This document shows, one piece after another, positions 1-13,793 of a stretch of DNA of 64,000 bases. A program made the position numbers and the translations under genes. This stretch comes from Zantedeschia hybrid cultivar (Eukaryota > Streptophyta > Magnoliopsida > Alismatales > Araceae). Location of the stretch: contig JARZZO010000013.1 in the NCBI GenBank assembly GCA_030544215.1, positions 673,001-737,000 of the forward strand, in the 5' to 3' direction. Position 1 is the first letter of the stretch. Each line of letters begins with the position of its first letter. The notes under the pieces are model-generated. The model worked only from the letters and a program-made list of their open reading frames with translations, was not told where the DNA came from and searched no databases.

Positions 1-2574
1 AAAAGATCTTTAGTCTACTTCCTAACCTCACATGGGGCACGAGAGCCAGCACACTCGTTGGGCCGTGTGGCACCCCCTAGGTAGGCTGGGTGGTCCATGG
101 CCGATCGGTTTACTGTTGTGAGCGGTGGCCAAGCTTACTTGTGGGACCCTATCACTGGCAAATGCACTGATGCCACTATTGTCATCTCCATTGCATCCAC
201 TGAGGTGCTCCAGTTTGAGCATTCCATTGTCACACTCCAAATGTGGTAGCGTAATACTTTAGTGCCATGAATGTAGTCATCGTGGGCACTTTATTCCTCA
301 TCTTGGACTACATGTCGTTGCACTGCAAGACCAAATGGAAGCACAACATGGAGGGAATATGTGTTCATTCGAATGCGAGTGGATGCATTGTTCGTCATCT
401 CTTGCAGTTTCAATTGTTCGAGACGATGTTTTGAATCGTCACTTTGGCTTTCTTCACGCTGCTCTCTGCGACACATGATCAAATTGCTATGGATCATAGA
501 ACCTGGCTCGAACACTAATGATGAACACATAGATCAAACACTACATAAGCATAAGAGGCATGGGATATACTTTTGATTCGATTCGTAAAAGATGATAAAG
601 ACCTCCGAAGTCGGAGAAGGGGCTATTAGAGTCTCCTTCTTATAGTTCCTTGCTCCAAGTCCCAAGACTCGCAATGATAACATTGGAAGTAGCCTAAGAG
701 GGGGGCACAAACTCTTGAGGAAGAGGAAGAGAGCAAGCATGGTGGGAGAACTTCTTTCAACAACAACTCACAACTCTCTCCTTCTCATTCATAACTTGGA
801 GGAGAGAGGAGTGGGAGGCAAAAGAGGAGGGGATGCACAGTTCCCAAACCACATGCCTATGATTCCCTCTCTCTTTGTCTCATCCAAAACGCATGAGAGG
901 GAGAGAGAGGTGCCCTGATAAGAGGTGAGGTATAGGTGGAACTGCCCTCCAGCTCTTCCTCCTTGCGGGGTTCCGCTCGCGTCCTCCATCTCTTCCTTGC
1001 TACATGTCCCATGCGGCGCTCAATATAATATTATGGTGTTTATTTGAATTTTACTTGAGTTAAAATATTGTTACATTACATAAAATATGTAAAACGTGAA
1101 TTAAAAATAGTAATAATTCATTAAGGGGGTTACACGTATATCATAATTAAGTAGATTTTATGCAAATATACATAGAGGATTGTCACAAATATAGATTATT
1201 TTAGGGGGTTATTTGCAAAAAACCCTAGCTCCTTTGTAGTGGATGGTCAAAGGAGGAGCCTTCCGTTAAAAGAGATTTTGAGATATTACTCTTCAAAATC
1301 TGTTATATTTTGGGGCTAATCTCTCTAATTAGATATTTATTTATAGAATCTCAAATTTTGAGGTTATTTGTCGAACCCTCCCAAAAATTATGATTTTTTT
1401 TTTCAAGTTTCTAGAGAAAAACTCCAAAGGCATTAATTAAATAACAATAATCATGAGGGATTACAAAAAACAACAAGATTGGAAGGGTTGATTCCTAAAT
1501 AGGATAGATTGTAAGAAATATTTCTAAAAATTTCCTAAAATTAGATCTCTTATCCCTTTTGGGATAGTTTCATTAAAGGTCAGTTTGGTTACATGTAAAC
1601 CATATTGCAATGGAAAAGATTTTATAACGAAACACATTTACGAGAAAACTAAATTAAAAATTCGTCGTTTGGTACTTATGAAAATATTTTCAACTTTTTT
1701 GGACAAAGGATATTCGGTCTTATCCATGGATGCCTTAATCTGGAATAGGGGAAGTCAAGGAATTAAGTTTTTCATTGACTAGAGTTTTAAAGATTACAAA
1801 AGAAGTGATTGTGATATACTTTTCTAGGAAAGATTTTTATGTAGCCTATTTTACATGAAAATAAATGGACCCTAAGTGTTTGACTTATGGCTTAGAAATG
1901 AGGCAAACTATATCAAACATAGTTTAGTCCTCTTATCTCTCCAAAATTAAGTTTAAGAGAGAACACATCCGAGACATCATTTAGAAACACCAAAAATTAA
2001 TTACTTAAATTGTAAAAAATATAATCTTCTGAAGACTTTGAAAGATAAGTGAGGCATATAAAATCTCGCACTTTAGGTTCTAATAATGGGAGTTTTTAAG
2101 GGTACAACAAAAAATATTTTTTTCCCTCTATGTAAATAAAATGTGATAGTCATATTTATTGTTTGACAAGAAGAGAGGATATATTTTGAAATAGGTGTTA
2201 CTTTTTCAAAATTTATCCTAGAGGAATCCCATCCACTCCCTTCAAGTTCATGTGCTCTGTTTTTCTTTTTGAAATAAAAATGAATACTATTTATTTTAAA
2301 ATAATACTTAAAAATTCAATCACAAGGTGCTTTCAAACATTGCCCAGGTATTTACTTGTCTCCGACTGCTGGTGTGTCGATAATCCTCTTTGCCTTTATT
2401 TCCATATTTCAACTTTGCACGAGCGCTTCCTTGAATTCATTATGAACGCAAAAACAATAAATTATATTATATATATTAATATATATTATACGCTGGTGGT
2501 TTTGTCGTAAATATTTGTCACCTCACGGGTGGCCTGCCACGTTGAGGGTTCGGCACCCTGTCTCAACTTAATTA
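1..2574. other. Upstream intergenic DNA, no gene recognised
   Basis: No reading frame in this stretch resembles a known protein. The first 1 kb has mixed composition, and 1020-2520 is strongly AT-rich. Frames of 60-90 codons occur on both strands but show no domain, splice structure or codon bias that would support them. This is probably the intergenic region and distal promoter upstream of DCP1. It may contain eroded transposon DNA that I could not assign. Confidence 0.6.
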
Positions 2575-2952
2575 ATTAATTAATTAATTATTAAATTCTC
2601 CTCTCCTTGGATCTTCCTCCGCTGTATCGCTCTGTTCTTCCACCGGCCCCAGCGCAGAGGCGCCATCGCCGTCGTCGTCCATCTACTAAGCGGGGAGACT
2701 CCGCCTTCGCCGCCGCCTCCTCCTCCGCCTCCTCGCATGAAGAGGGAGTCGTCACCGCCCCCGCTCCGTGGTGCCTCTGTCCTTCCTTCCTTTCCTTGGG
2801 TTAGGGTTCGTACGCTTGGAAGAGCTTCCTCCTCTCCGGCGGCAGTCACTTGGTTCTACTAGTTAGTGGCAGGGCGCCGCGGCGGCAGGCGGAGCACCTA
2901 ACAGCACTAGTACCGGGGAGAGGCCGCAAAGATAGGCAGGGAAGGGGCCACG
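2575..2952 (+). promoter_or_regulatory. DCP1: Proximal promoter and 5' leader of DCP1
   Basis: A TTAA(T) tandem run at about 2568-2590 is followed by an abrupt change to GC-rich, CCG/CTC-rich sequence typical of a plant 5' leader. The DCP1 start codon follows at 2953. I see no canonical TATA box at a convincing distance, so the transcription start (somewhere near 2600-2640) is inferred only from the composition change. Two short upstream frames overlap the leader, but neither looks like a real protein. Confidence 0.4.
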
Positions 2953-5923
2953 ATGTCCCCGCAGGGCACCGGCGGCGGGGGCACCGGCGGCGGGGGTAGC
3001 GGGAAGCTGATGCCGAACCTGGACCAGAGCAGCACCAAGGTGCTCAACCTCACCGTTCTCCAGCGGATCGACCCTTTCGTTGAGGAGATCCTTATCACCG
3101 CCGCCCACGTCACTCTATACGAGTTCAACATCGATCTCAACCAGTGGGTACGTGTTATATATGTATATATATTTCCATTTCCCTTTCTATTTCCACTTGC
3201 TTTTGTCGGGCATTCCCTTCCTCTCATCTAGGCTTTTCCTGACCCTCCTCATAATCTTGGGATTCTGATTTGTGCAGAGCCGCAAGGACGTCGAGGGATC
3301 CCTCTTTGTGGTCAAGAGGTGAGCTGTGTGGCTCGTTGCTCCATAGGAATTGAGATCTTCAAACATGTGAATCGGATGTGGTGTCTTCCCAAAATTCTAA
3401 GAAAAAATAAACGTGCACCATTTCAATTGTCATGCCAAATGCGGCCAGCAGCGACTCTTTGGAATAAAATTTCAAAACATCTCTCCACAATTGTTGCAAA
3501 AATAAGTTATTAGTAGACATAGGAATCGCCATGGGAAAAATCCAGTGCTCTCTCCTGTCTAACCGTTTGATTTGCTAACTGTTTTGTGCATCTCCCCTGC
3601 AATCGTACCTCAAACTTGCACTGGGACCTCTTGTTTGCTGCTAGTTGGGTTTGAATAGCGCGGGTGCTGCCCAGGCTACCTCTAAGGACCCTGCCACAGG
3701 ACTATGTACTGCATGGAAGCGGGTCATTATATTTGTTATATGGATTTTGACACTGTTAGCTGATGATTTGGGCATCATTCCGAGTTCAGTTTTCTTTTCA
3801 TATTTTCTGTTGTATCGTTGTTTATCTTTATTGCATTCTTGCCAAAAATGCCCCTCATTTTAGAATGACTCTTATTTTTGCTTTTGATGATGCAAATAAT
3901 TTCCGTCTGTGCAGGAACACTCAACCCAGATTTCAGTTCATTGTGATGAACAGGCGAAATACAGGTCTGGTACTGCACTTATTGAGCCCCTTTTCCTCCA
4001 CTAATTTAGTAAACACTACAATGCTGAAGTGTGTCTTTATGCATTCGCATTCCAGAAAACAACATTTTTTCTTATACCACCATTACGTAGCAATACATGT
4101 GTTCAATTTCCTGCTCAGAAGGTCAGTCAGAATTCCCTGCTATAAAGTGCAAATTTGACAACCTAGTGTCCTTAAGAATGTTTCTGAGCAGAAACCATCA
4201 GAAGCCTGCCCTGTCCCATGACAGTTGTTTGTCTCTCTAACATCAATGCTTGTGTGGGGATGTTAATCCCTTTGTTATTGGACTTCAGGCAGGCTCCCAG
4301 CCTCTTCTTTGTTACCACAACAAACTATGAAGAAATGGGGAGCTTATCTGCAATATTAGAATAAAATAAGTGCAAATTAAAGCAGGTGGTCATAGTCTTT
4401 GTGATAGATGTGGCAACCTTTTTTTGTTGGCACCACTAAAATATGTTTATTCCAAATAATATGGAGTCTTGTCGTTATGTACATGTACATGCATATATGG
4501 GATCTCCATTTTGACTTCTGAAGGAATTTTATTCATCAGTGCATGCTTTTGGACTACGTTTAGTGTTAACTGGATATTCATTACTTTAACCAGAAAATCT
4601 CATTGAAGATCTGTTGGGTGACTTTGAATACGAAATCCAAGTCCCATACCTACTTTACCGAAATGCAGCTCAAGAAGTGAATGGCATTTGGTTTTACAAC
4701 TCCCATGAATGTGAAGCAGTTGCAAATCTTTTCAGCAGGTAGAAACCTGTTCTTACATGCACTACTATCTATATTTCCCATTGATATGATAAGCAGATGC
4801 AACTCCTAATCATATTGGTGCAGTTTTTGTGCACCATGCTTTTTATTTTTTTTCCAAGGTTTGTGATGCATTTTGCTTTGTTCCTGTTCCAATAATTGAG
4901 AGGGAATGTGTTGTTCCGGTTCACTTGGTGATAGTTGCCCTAAAGGTCATATGATCTTGTATCAATCTTGTCTTTTCACATTATTATTGAAACTCTTTGC
5001 AAAGTTTGAGGATCTTCAACGTTGTTTCTTAGTTGCAGAAGACTGAATGCTATTCCTAGGAATGTAGTTTTTTTCTACTCAGCTATTCCCATTGGACTTC
5101 TAACATACCTTCTCCCAGCTTTGCTGATCCAACACTCATTTAAAGGGCTGTTGATCACAGGTAGTTGATCATAAAATCTACCAGATCTAGTGATGCAAAA
5201 AGTCACCTGTCAGGTCAGATAATGTCTGTATCCTTTTCCCTATTAAAAAGGAATTGCCTTGGAGGGGGATTGGTTGAACGATGATGCAAAAGGCACAAGG
5301 TCATGGGTTCGACTCCAGTTTGACAAGCATGGTCTGTTTGTCCAACAGTGTCCAGATAAAATGTTGTTTGTTTTTTCCCTGGGTTTGCCACAAGGGGTTT
5401 TTACCAAGCCTTAGGTAGGCATCGCACCTGGGGCTAGAATGCAATTCATTCGCTATGTTGAGGCAGGTCATGGGAGTAGGTTTCCTCCTGCACTTGAAGA
5501 AATGAATTTATCACTAACCTTATTGTTATCTTATCTGGACACATAAAGGGTAACCTGCGTGTTTATGCCCGTTAAAATTTAACATTGATGTGGTTGTCAT
5601 CCTTTTGGACTAGTCTGTCGGTTGAAACCTTAATACTGAATTCTTTCAAGATCAGTTAGACATACAGGGAGGTCTTGCAAGCCTGCAAGTAATACAGACA
5701 TTTGAGCATCAAGTGGTGAACAGGGTTTGGTTCATTCTGAGTCAACTCATGTAAGAGCTATGTCTCTCAGTTCATTCAGTGCTGTAGATATTTGTCACCA
5801 TCTCTGGTAAGTGTGTCATGATGTCACATACTCTTCCCATCTTCCTTTCCTCCTGTGTGCAGGGCCTTTGAAAGAAAAGAAAAGAATGAAAATGCAGTTA
5901 AAGATGGCTGTATTTCAACAAAT

Positions 5924-5956
<33 letters not shown>

Positions 5957-8900
5957 AAAAAAGAAAAAAAAAGAAAAAAAAAGAGGAAAAAATGGACTAA
6001 TCAGGAAATTGCAGAGAAAGCCACTATCCTACACATTTCGGGGTCAAAATAGAATTGTGCAGTTTCTAAGGTTTAGGGCAAATATCAGAAGGCAAAGCCA
6101 AAAGTTACTTTCGCAGTTCTTCTGTTCATGTTGTATGTCTGATGTTTGAAGTAGACATAGTCATGTCATCATGTAGTGAAGTAGAAGTTTTACAGGAAGA
6201 GTTCTTATGAGATCATTAAAATTTTCATTCTTTTGAAATAGACACCATAATTTAGGAGGAGATGTGGATGACAGTGTTCTTCTAGGGGATAGTATCCGTA
6301 GTTGTCCTCTCCTCTCCCTTCTCTTCGAGCATTTGTCTCCATGTGTGTGTGTGCCCGATGGGAATTCAAGTTCAATGTAAGTTTTGTTGCGCTCAGAAGC
6401 TTCCCAAAGCCCGTATGAAGTGTAAAGTAGTTTTAGAGGAGTCCATAGGTATTTTATTTGGCCTGTTTGTAACCCATTTAGCATTTTTTTAATTTTTTTC
6501 TTTTTGAAGTTTAGATCTGTTTTTCTATTTTTTAGGGATTTTGTATGCAAATTTTTGCAATAGTTATTTAGTTAGAAGAATTTGAGTCTATCTTAGAGTT
6601 AAGTAGTCGAGTTTGAGTCGGAAAGGTCCTTAAGCACTATATATATCATAGTCTACGTAGTCAGAGGCGTGAGGTGACCGGGGGGTCGCCTCAGCCTCAA
6701 ACGCCTAGGGGGTGGCCTAGGCGAATTAACATATTTATATAAAACGATAAAAACACAAATAAAATCATACATAATGACATATTCAGTCACTCAAATTATC
6801 AAATATAACAAAATAATTTTAAATCAAGCTAATTGAAATAAAATTTAATCAATCAACGATGTAATCAACAAATTCATAAAAAAATTGCTACTAATTAAAC
6901 CCACAATAGAGTGCTAAGCAAACACAATATAAACGTACAAATGCAAGCTAAATAAGTCTATTACAACATTCAAATGTTCCTTAAGAAAAGAAGTAAACAA
7001 CATGTCCAAATAAGTCTAATAAGCCTATGAATACATTCCTCTCTCAACTCTCAAGCCTCACTCATTCATCACTCTCAGAATCCTTATCTTGCTCAAGTGG
7101 AAGTTCACCCTCAAACTCCTCCGTTGTATCATTAGACCCAACTTCAAGCTCATCAATAGAGTTTAATGTGGAACTTGTTGCAACCACTTTCCCCTTCCCT
7201 AAACAACGTTTCTTTGATGTTGACCTTGTATGTGGACCTTCTTCTTCACCAATCCTACAACAATCTCAACATCTAACCATGTCCTCATCCTCAAGTACAA
7301 CATCTTCTTTATCATGGGGATGTGCTATCCACTCATTGCAATCATCAATATCCTCCAAACTTATCAGATCAAGCTCACTTTGTTTGAAACGTAAAAAGCG
7401 ATCTCAGAAGGCATTGGTTGTATTGCATAAACACAATTTCATTCAGCTTTTTTTGCTTCAACTTATTTCTTTTCTTAGTGTGCATCTATAAAAATGTTAT
7501 TCTTAGATTAATATAGAATAAAAAATAAGCATAAGATGTATTATTCAATGAAAGTTAATAAATATCTAACCTGCTCAAATGTACTCCAATTGCGTTCACA
7601 ACTAGATGTACTACTAGTGAGGCTCAAGATGCGAATGGCCATCCTTTGCAGATTAGGGATTTTTCTCCCAAAATCCAACCACCAATTAACTACATGAAAC
7701 ATCCAAATAGTATTCAATTTTCACATCAAAAAGAAATTAATGAATAAATGCAGTAGTCCATATAGAAATATATTAGGATTAGATGTAGTACGTTGTCTTA
7801 TAGCCATTTCTCTCCTAAAGAAGCCCATAATATTCCTATAACACCCTAATTCCTTGATAATCTCATCTTGTACCTTAGGATCATGAACTAACTTCTCAAT
7901 GCAATCATATAGTCCTTGCTTCACTTCACTATCAGAATCAATCCCTAGATTTGCATAATAAATTGAGGGTTAAGATAGTATCCAACTGCATGTAAATGAC
8001 GATGAAGCTGAAAATCCCATCTCCTATCAATGATCTCCCAAAGTGGACCATACTTGTCCACCATCCCATTTAGAGCATTCTTGATACTTTCCTTGACGCG
8101 TTCCATGGCTTCATAAATATAATCCATTGATGGCTTCTCTCCATCAACCAACCGCAAAACCGTGACAATGGGTTTGAATATCTTCTGTGCATAAACAACT
8201 CCCTTCCAAAATTGAGTCTTCAAAATTATATCTCGTGCTTTCTTTCCTTCAGTTTTCTTACCGACTTATTGGTTGTCCATTCAGTGGATGTAAACATACG
8301 TTCTTCTCAAACCATCTTTGCAATCCAACAAACTTTGCAAATTCAAATAATTGGTGGCAAAATGGGTCATAGTTGCACGGACAAGATTCGTTTCATTTGT
8401 ATTCTTCCTCATTATAGCAAGCACCCTTGTATGCGCATAAACAAATTTAGTAACCATCTTTGCCCTTTGAATGGTAGACTTGATTGGAGACACCTTGAAA
8501 ATGTCCTCTAATATCAAATCTAGGCAATGGGCAGCACATGGTGTCCAAAATAAGTGAGGGTGGGCTGCCATCAATATTTTTCCTGCAGTAACATAGCTTG
8601 CTTCATTATCTGTGACAATCTGTATCATGTTCTCTACACCAACCTCTATAACTATCTTGTTCAATAAGTCAGCCAACAACTTTGCATCTTTGACATACTG
8701 AGATGCATCAATGGACCTTAAGTAACATAGTTCCAGTAGATCGCTGAATGTATGCATGCAACCGACATGGATCGAAATTAAACGAAAAATATGCGCATGA
8801 GATATGCCTACAACGCTGTCTCCAGCATGCCTCCCGTGGGGGGCAATTGTTTGAACAAAAAAAATATAACTTCACCAACATTAGGGTTTTGCCCTAAGCA

Positions 8901-11900
8901 AACCCATGCATATTAGGGTTTATGCATGCATGCAAAGTAAATAACAAAACTACGGTTTATGAACCCACCCAATGCATGCATGCAAATAGTAAAATTAGGG
9001 TTTGTGGATCCTACCCTATGCATTCATTAAAGTTTCCATGTTCTATACAAAAAAAAAGAGGAAGGAGAGCAAGGAAAAAATATAGCACTGGAGCATACCT
9101 TAACCGCAACAAAGACGGAGAAGAAGCTTCCACCAAATCCACAATAACACCACAGCAAAAAGGGGACAGCAGTCCCGGTTCTGCACTCCTCCAAGAATAA
9201 TAAACAGAAGAAAAAGGAGAGGGCAGAAAAGGGCGAGAGGACAGACAAAAAGAGGAAGAAAAAGATAGAAAAGAGAGAAGAGAGGGGGGCGGCAATGAGA
9301 GAAGCAGCAGAGAGAGAGAGAGAGAGAGAGAGGGAACCAGCGGTAAGGAGAAAGGCCACTGCTGGCCTCCCCCCCCACCCACCCACACACGCACACACCG
9401 GTGGAGCCACCGTTCCCTCCCCCCCCCCCCCCCCCCCCCCCCCGGTGGCACTAACCGGCGGGGGGGTGCCACCGGCCCCTCCTCCTCTCCTCTCTATCCT
9501 CTCTAGCCTATCTCTCTCTATCTTTCTCTAATCTGCTAACCGCACCCCCCACCGGTTTGTTGCTACTGTGGCACCAGGGGGGGGGTCCCACCGGTCACCA
9601 CACCCCCCACCGGTGGCCACCATTTGACCTATCAAAGGCCCCTCAAAGCTCAAGACACCCACACGCAGAGCAAAGAAAAAAGAGAGAAGAAGAGGCTTTG
9701 CTAGGAATTTTTCTGCAGAAAAAGAAGAACAAGAGGGACCCCGTTTGAAGCTTTGTGTGCGTGGACATAAAAGGACACAAGAAGGATCATTTAATTGTTT
9801 AATTAGCATTGTAATATTGTTAAGAAAAATATAAATGAGTTTATTTCCATTAGTGAAATAGTCCTTATTTATTATTGGGTTACTCTTATTGGTAGAGTAA
9901 TCATTATTTATTGGTTCATTCTTAATAGAATGACCGTGTCGTTATTGGTTTTCTATTATTGGTAGAGCGGCCATATAACACACGAATCATTTTATTAATG
10001 TGACCATTATTTATTGGTTTCTCTAAAGTTTCCATGGTTTACTCTTATTAGTAGAGTAACCATTGTTATTTATTGGTTCATGCTTAATAGAATGGTCATG
10101 TGATTATTGGTTCTCTCTTATTGGTAGAGCGACCATATAACCCATGGACCATTTTATTAAGGTGGCCTAAGTTGTGTAATTTAGTTCAATTAATGAAACT
10201 ATCATATTATTGTCTCATTTTATAATATGTTTGTGGTTCATTCATATTGGTTGAACGACCAACTTCTTATTGGTTCCTTTATATTAGTTGCAGGACCATT
10301 TTGGAATATCTTTAAGTATGTGGTGGCTCCCATATCCCATTAATTAAGGATGTCCTTTATGATATCTATCCTCCTAATTAAACCTAAAAATAGGGGATAT
10401 ATTGTCCAAAGATCTCATGTTCTTTAAATGATACTTAAATGATATCTTTGAGTCATTTGATATCTTTTAAGGGGTTCTAATGAAGATTAAGTCCAAAAGA
10501 TCTGTCTTCTTAGCACCATTTGAAGACCTTAAGTCGTCATGTCTCTATGGGAACTTAAAGATCCCTTAAGTATTCTTTAAGGACCTTTTGTATGTCCCCC
10601 AAATAAAAAGAATCTATCCTGCATGCATGGCATCAAAGCGTTTTATTTGTCTTATTCTTGGGCTTTAACGGAGGGTTAATCAAGGGTTGCTAGTCAATTA
10701 CATAGAGTAATTAACAGTGATTGAGGTCAGTGGGGAGAGGTCAAGAATATGGATCCATGCTTGATCCAAAATTTTAGACTTGGGAATTGATCCTAAATCC
10801 TCAAAGTCTACATTAAAAAAAGAAAGAGAGAAGATTATGTTTTCAAAACTTCAAGAATTCTCTTTTAAACCAAAATTCTCTTTTCATATTCATTTTTTTT
10901 CTCAAAACAAAAATTAATCAAAGAAGAAAACGAAGTCTCACAATCCTTTAAGTATCCTTTATGATTATCAAAAAGGGATTCAAAATGAACATCAAGTTCG
11001 AATGTGTTTAATACAAAGATCAACCAAGTGATATGTTTGATTTATGGTGTGATTCTATACTCCATATTTTAGTGCGTTATCATTTCAAAGGCATCAACAG
11101 ACGGTTAATCAAGGGTTGCCAATCCGTGACTGGCGTAATTAACACTGATCGATGTCAGTGGGGAGAGGTCAAATTCATGGATCCACTTGTCTGATCTAAA
11201 ACCGTAGACTCTCTGAGGGCTAATCCTAAGTTCTCAATGTCTATGGTTAAAAAAAAAGGATTCTTTTGAAAACTAAAGTCTTTTAAATTCTTTTCAGAAG
11301 AAAAGATTGATTTCTAAAATCAAGTCTTACATAGGGTTAATTTAACAAATGACACAAAATGATGGAAAAATTGCTAAGTCATATTATTCCCATCCAAACA
11401 GAGCTTAAGCATACCCTCTTCATGGTTGGTAGTATCGGTCGTGGGAACCCCCGATCAGTCATTTGTATTTATTTTTTTTTAAAAACTTTTATCGGCACGT
11501 ACTGGCCAAAATGGACTGGTACCAGCCGATATCAGCCCTCTGCCAATACCGGTACGTATCGATATCGGGACTGCCATCCTTGCCCCTCTTAACTTGGGAT
11601 AAGGAGCATAGAAGGATCTTTTTCCATAACTTATCCCAATTGATATAACACATTTGAACCAAACAAAGAATGGGATTAACTTTTCTCTTATCTCTTCTCA
11701 TACCAAAAGTACCAAAGAATAGGAATAGGGATAAATTATATTGGATTGAGTTATGCTTATTCATCTCCTTTCTTATCCCGATACAAATGGGACCTTACTG
11801 TGTGGAGTGAGGAAGGTGCCAAAGGAAGGCCTAGCCCTATGCAATTATTAAATAGTGGGGAAGGCCAACACAGCCACTGCAACAGGGGTTTGTCCCCTGG

Positions 11901-13757
11901 GTTCCCCTTCTATAGAGAAGCACACGTATGGCCCGCCTAGCCCGATGAAGGAGAAGGCCTAGGTGAGGGAGGGACCAAGGGGTGACAGTGCATGTGGGAA
12001 GAGAAGGTAGGAGAGACTAAGAGAGAAGGACAGATAAGGAGACGGAGAGAGAAAGGAGACTTGGGAGTGGTTGTAAACTTAATAACTGACCAGACAGTGA
12101 ATGGTAGCACATATGGAAAGCATCGGACTTGAATGGTAGCACTTGTGGTAAGCGTGGGACTTGCCAGATGGGAACATTTCTAGAGGGCAGCATGGTGGAG
12201 CACTTGAGGATGGCACGACAGGGCAGGGATTGGGTGCACCTCTACATGATAGTACTTCCGAATGCGAACATCAGAAAAGGTGGCACATTGCTGGCATCGG
12301 ATGAAAATACTACTATTGTCAGGATATCGGAGGGCCGCCTCTGAATATTTTATAACATAATAATTAGAGGCAATACAACTAGGAATGGGAGGAAAGTGGT
12401 GGTTGTACAACCTTTTTCCTTTTTTTCAACAGTATAAGGAGAGGCAGGACAACTTGAAGTGGGAGGAAAGTTTCCTTCACGAAACATAAAAGACAGTCAC
12501 CAAAATTCTTAAAGAAAAGAAAGGCAAGTGGCAATTACAGATTTCTCAACACAGCCTGCCATTTGTCTGTGAGTACCCTAACCAAGTGCCTAATCCAACT
12601 TTAAAAAAGAGAAAACACTTTAATATCTAGACCTTTCCTCTAGATCTCCCTACTCCTCTCTTGCTGTGGTTGGTGACCTACTATTTTTCTATTCCACGTG
12701 CATCAATCAAGGCGTGATAAAAAGGAGTCTGTATGACCAATTTTACAAAGTATAAGGAGAGGCGGCACAACTGGAAGTGGAAGGAAAGCTTCCTTCATGA
12801 AACACAAAAGACAGTCGCTAAAGTTCTTAAAGAAAATAAAAAAAAGAGTGCCAGTTACAGATTTCTCAATACAGCATACCATTTCTCTATGAGGACCATA
12901 GCCGAGTGTCTAACCCAGCTGTAAAAAAGTGAAAATACTTTACTACGGAATGAGTTCATCTAGACCTTTTCCTCTGGACTTCCCTACTCCACTCCTCTCT
13001 TGCTCCGTTTGTTGAACTACTATTTTTCATTCCATGTGCATAGTGGTGAGAAAAAGGATCAAGAACTTAGCTCCACTTTGATAGGAGTATGGCTCATTAC
13101 AGGAGGGCTTAGTCCAGATTGCTTATGCTGGAGTAAGTGGTGTTTTGATTTGATAATGGGGCAGAATACAAGGCGGAATACATCTTCTTGGGGGGAGGGG
13201 GAAAAAGGCTTATTCAGCTTATTCGCGGAATACAGAATATGTATTCAAGGGCAAAATACCATGTCCTGCCTATCAATTTAGAACAGGACTTATTTGCAGA
13301 ATAAGCCGTCCTTATTTGGCTGTATGGCTACCAAAGCGGTGCTTAAAGAAAACAGAGCTGACACCAATCAGAATAAGGGAGTAGTTTGGGGTGGCAGAGA
13401 ATAAGGTTCCTTCTATCACAATTTTTTTTCCATCTTGCACTCTATTTCTAGGAAGATGCAACCATTTATTCCCACCAAATACTCCAACCTAAACAAAGAA
13501 ATGGTGCATGAGCAAAGTTAAATTAACATGCTTATGGGGTATATAGTGTATACACTGCAAGTATAATGGACATATTTGAAATAAACGTACAATGATGTTA
13601 CCATTCCAAAAAAGGCCAGATTTTTTTTTTCTTCTTGTTAATCAAGAGAGTAAACCTACGAACCCAGGATCAAGTCCTGCATCACCGATGCCCTGTGCCG
13701 TGGACCGTCAAACTTCACTCTTGGGCAGTGCCCCTGTGCACGCACCCCTCCTCCCAA

Positions 13758-13793
<36 letters not shown>

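Larger units (their letters stand above)
8738..11420. other. Repeat-rich non-coding DNA, class unknown
   Basis: No protein homology was seen. The stretch begins abruptly where hAT-2 ends and may be part of an unrecognised long element inserted into it. It holds TGCATGCA-rich sequence (about 8900-8990), (GA)n at about 9305-9332, a C/G homopolymer region with GGTGGCACC-type palindromes (9360-9610), serial hairpins (9870-10280) and a direct repeat pair (10674-10818 and 11103-11250). Frames here of 90-150 codons translate low-complexity DNA and are not credible genes. Confidence 0.5.

Noticed and set aside
28..240. Minus-strand frame of 70 codons at the window start
   Set aside because: No recognisable domain. 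I considered a copia gag/integrase fragment but found no motif to support it.
5301..5320. tRNA gene suggested by the B box
   Set aside because: No cloverleaf, anticodon arm or acceptor stem can be formed. A SINE is more likely.
9011..9531. Several long overlapping frames on both strands
   Set aside because: All arise from (GA)n, poly-C and CCACCGG low-complexity DNA. No conserved motif occurs.
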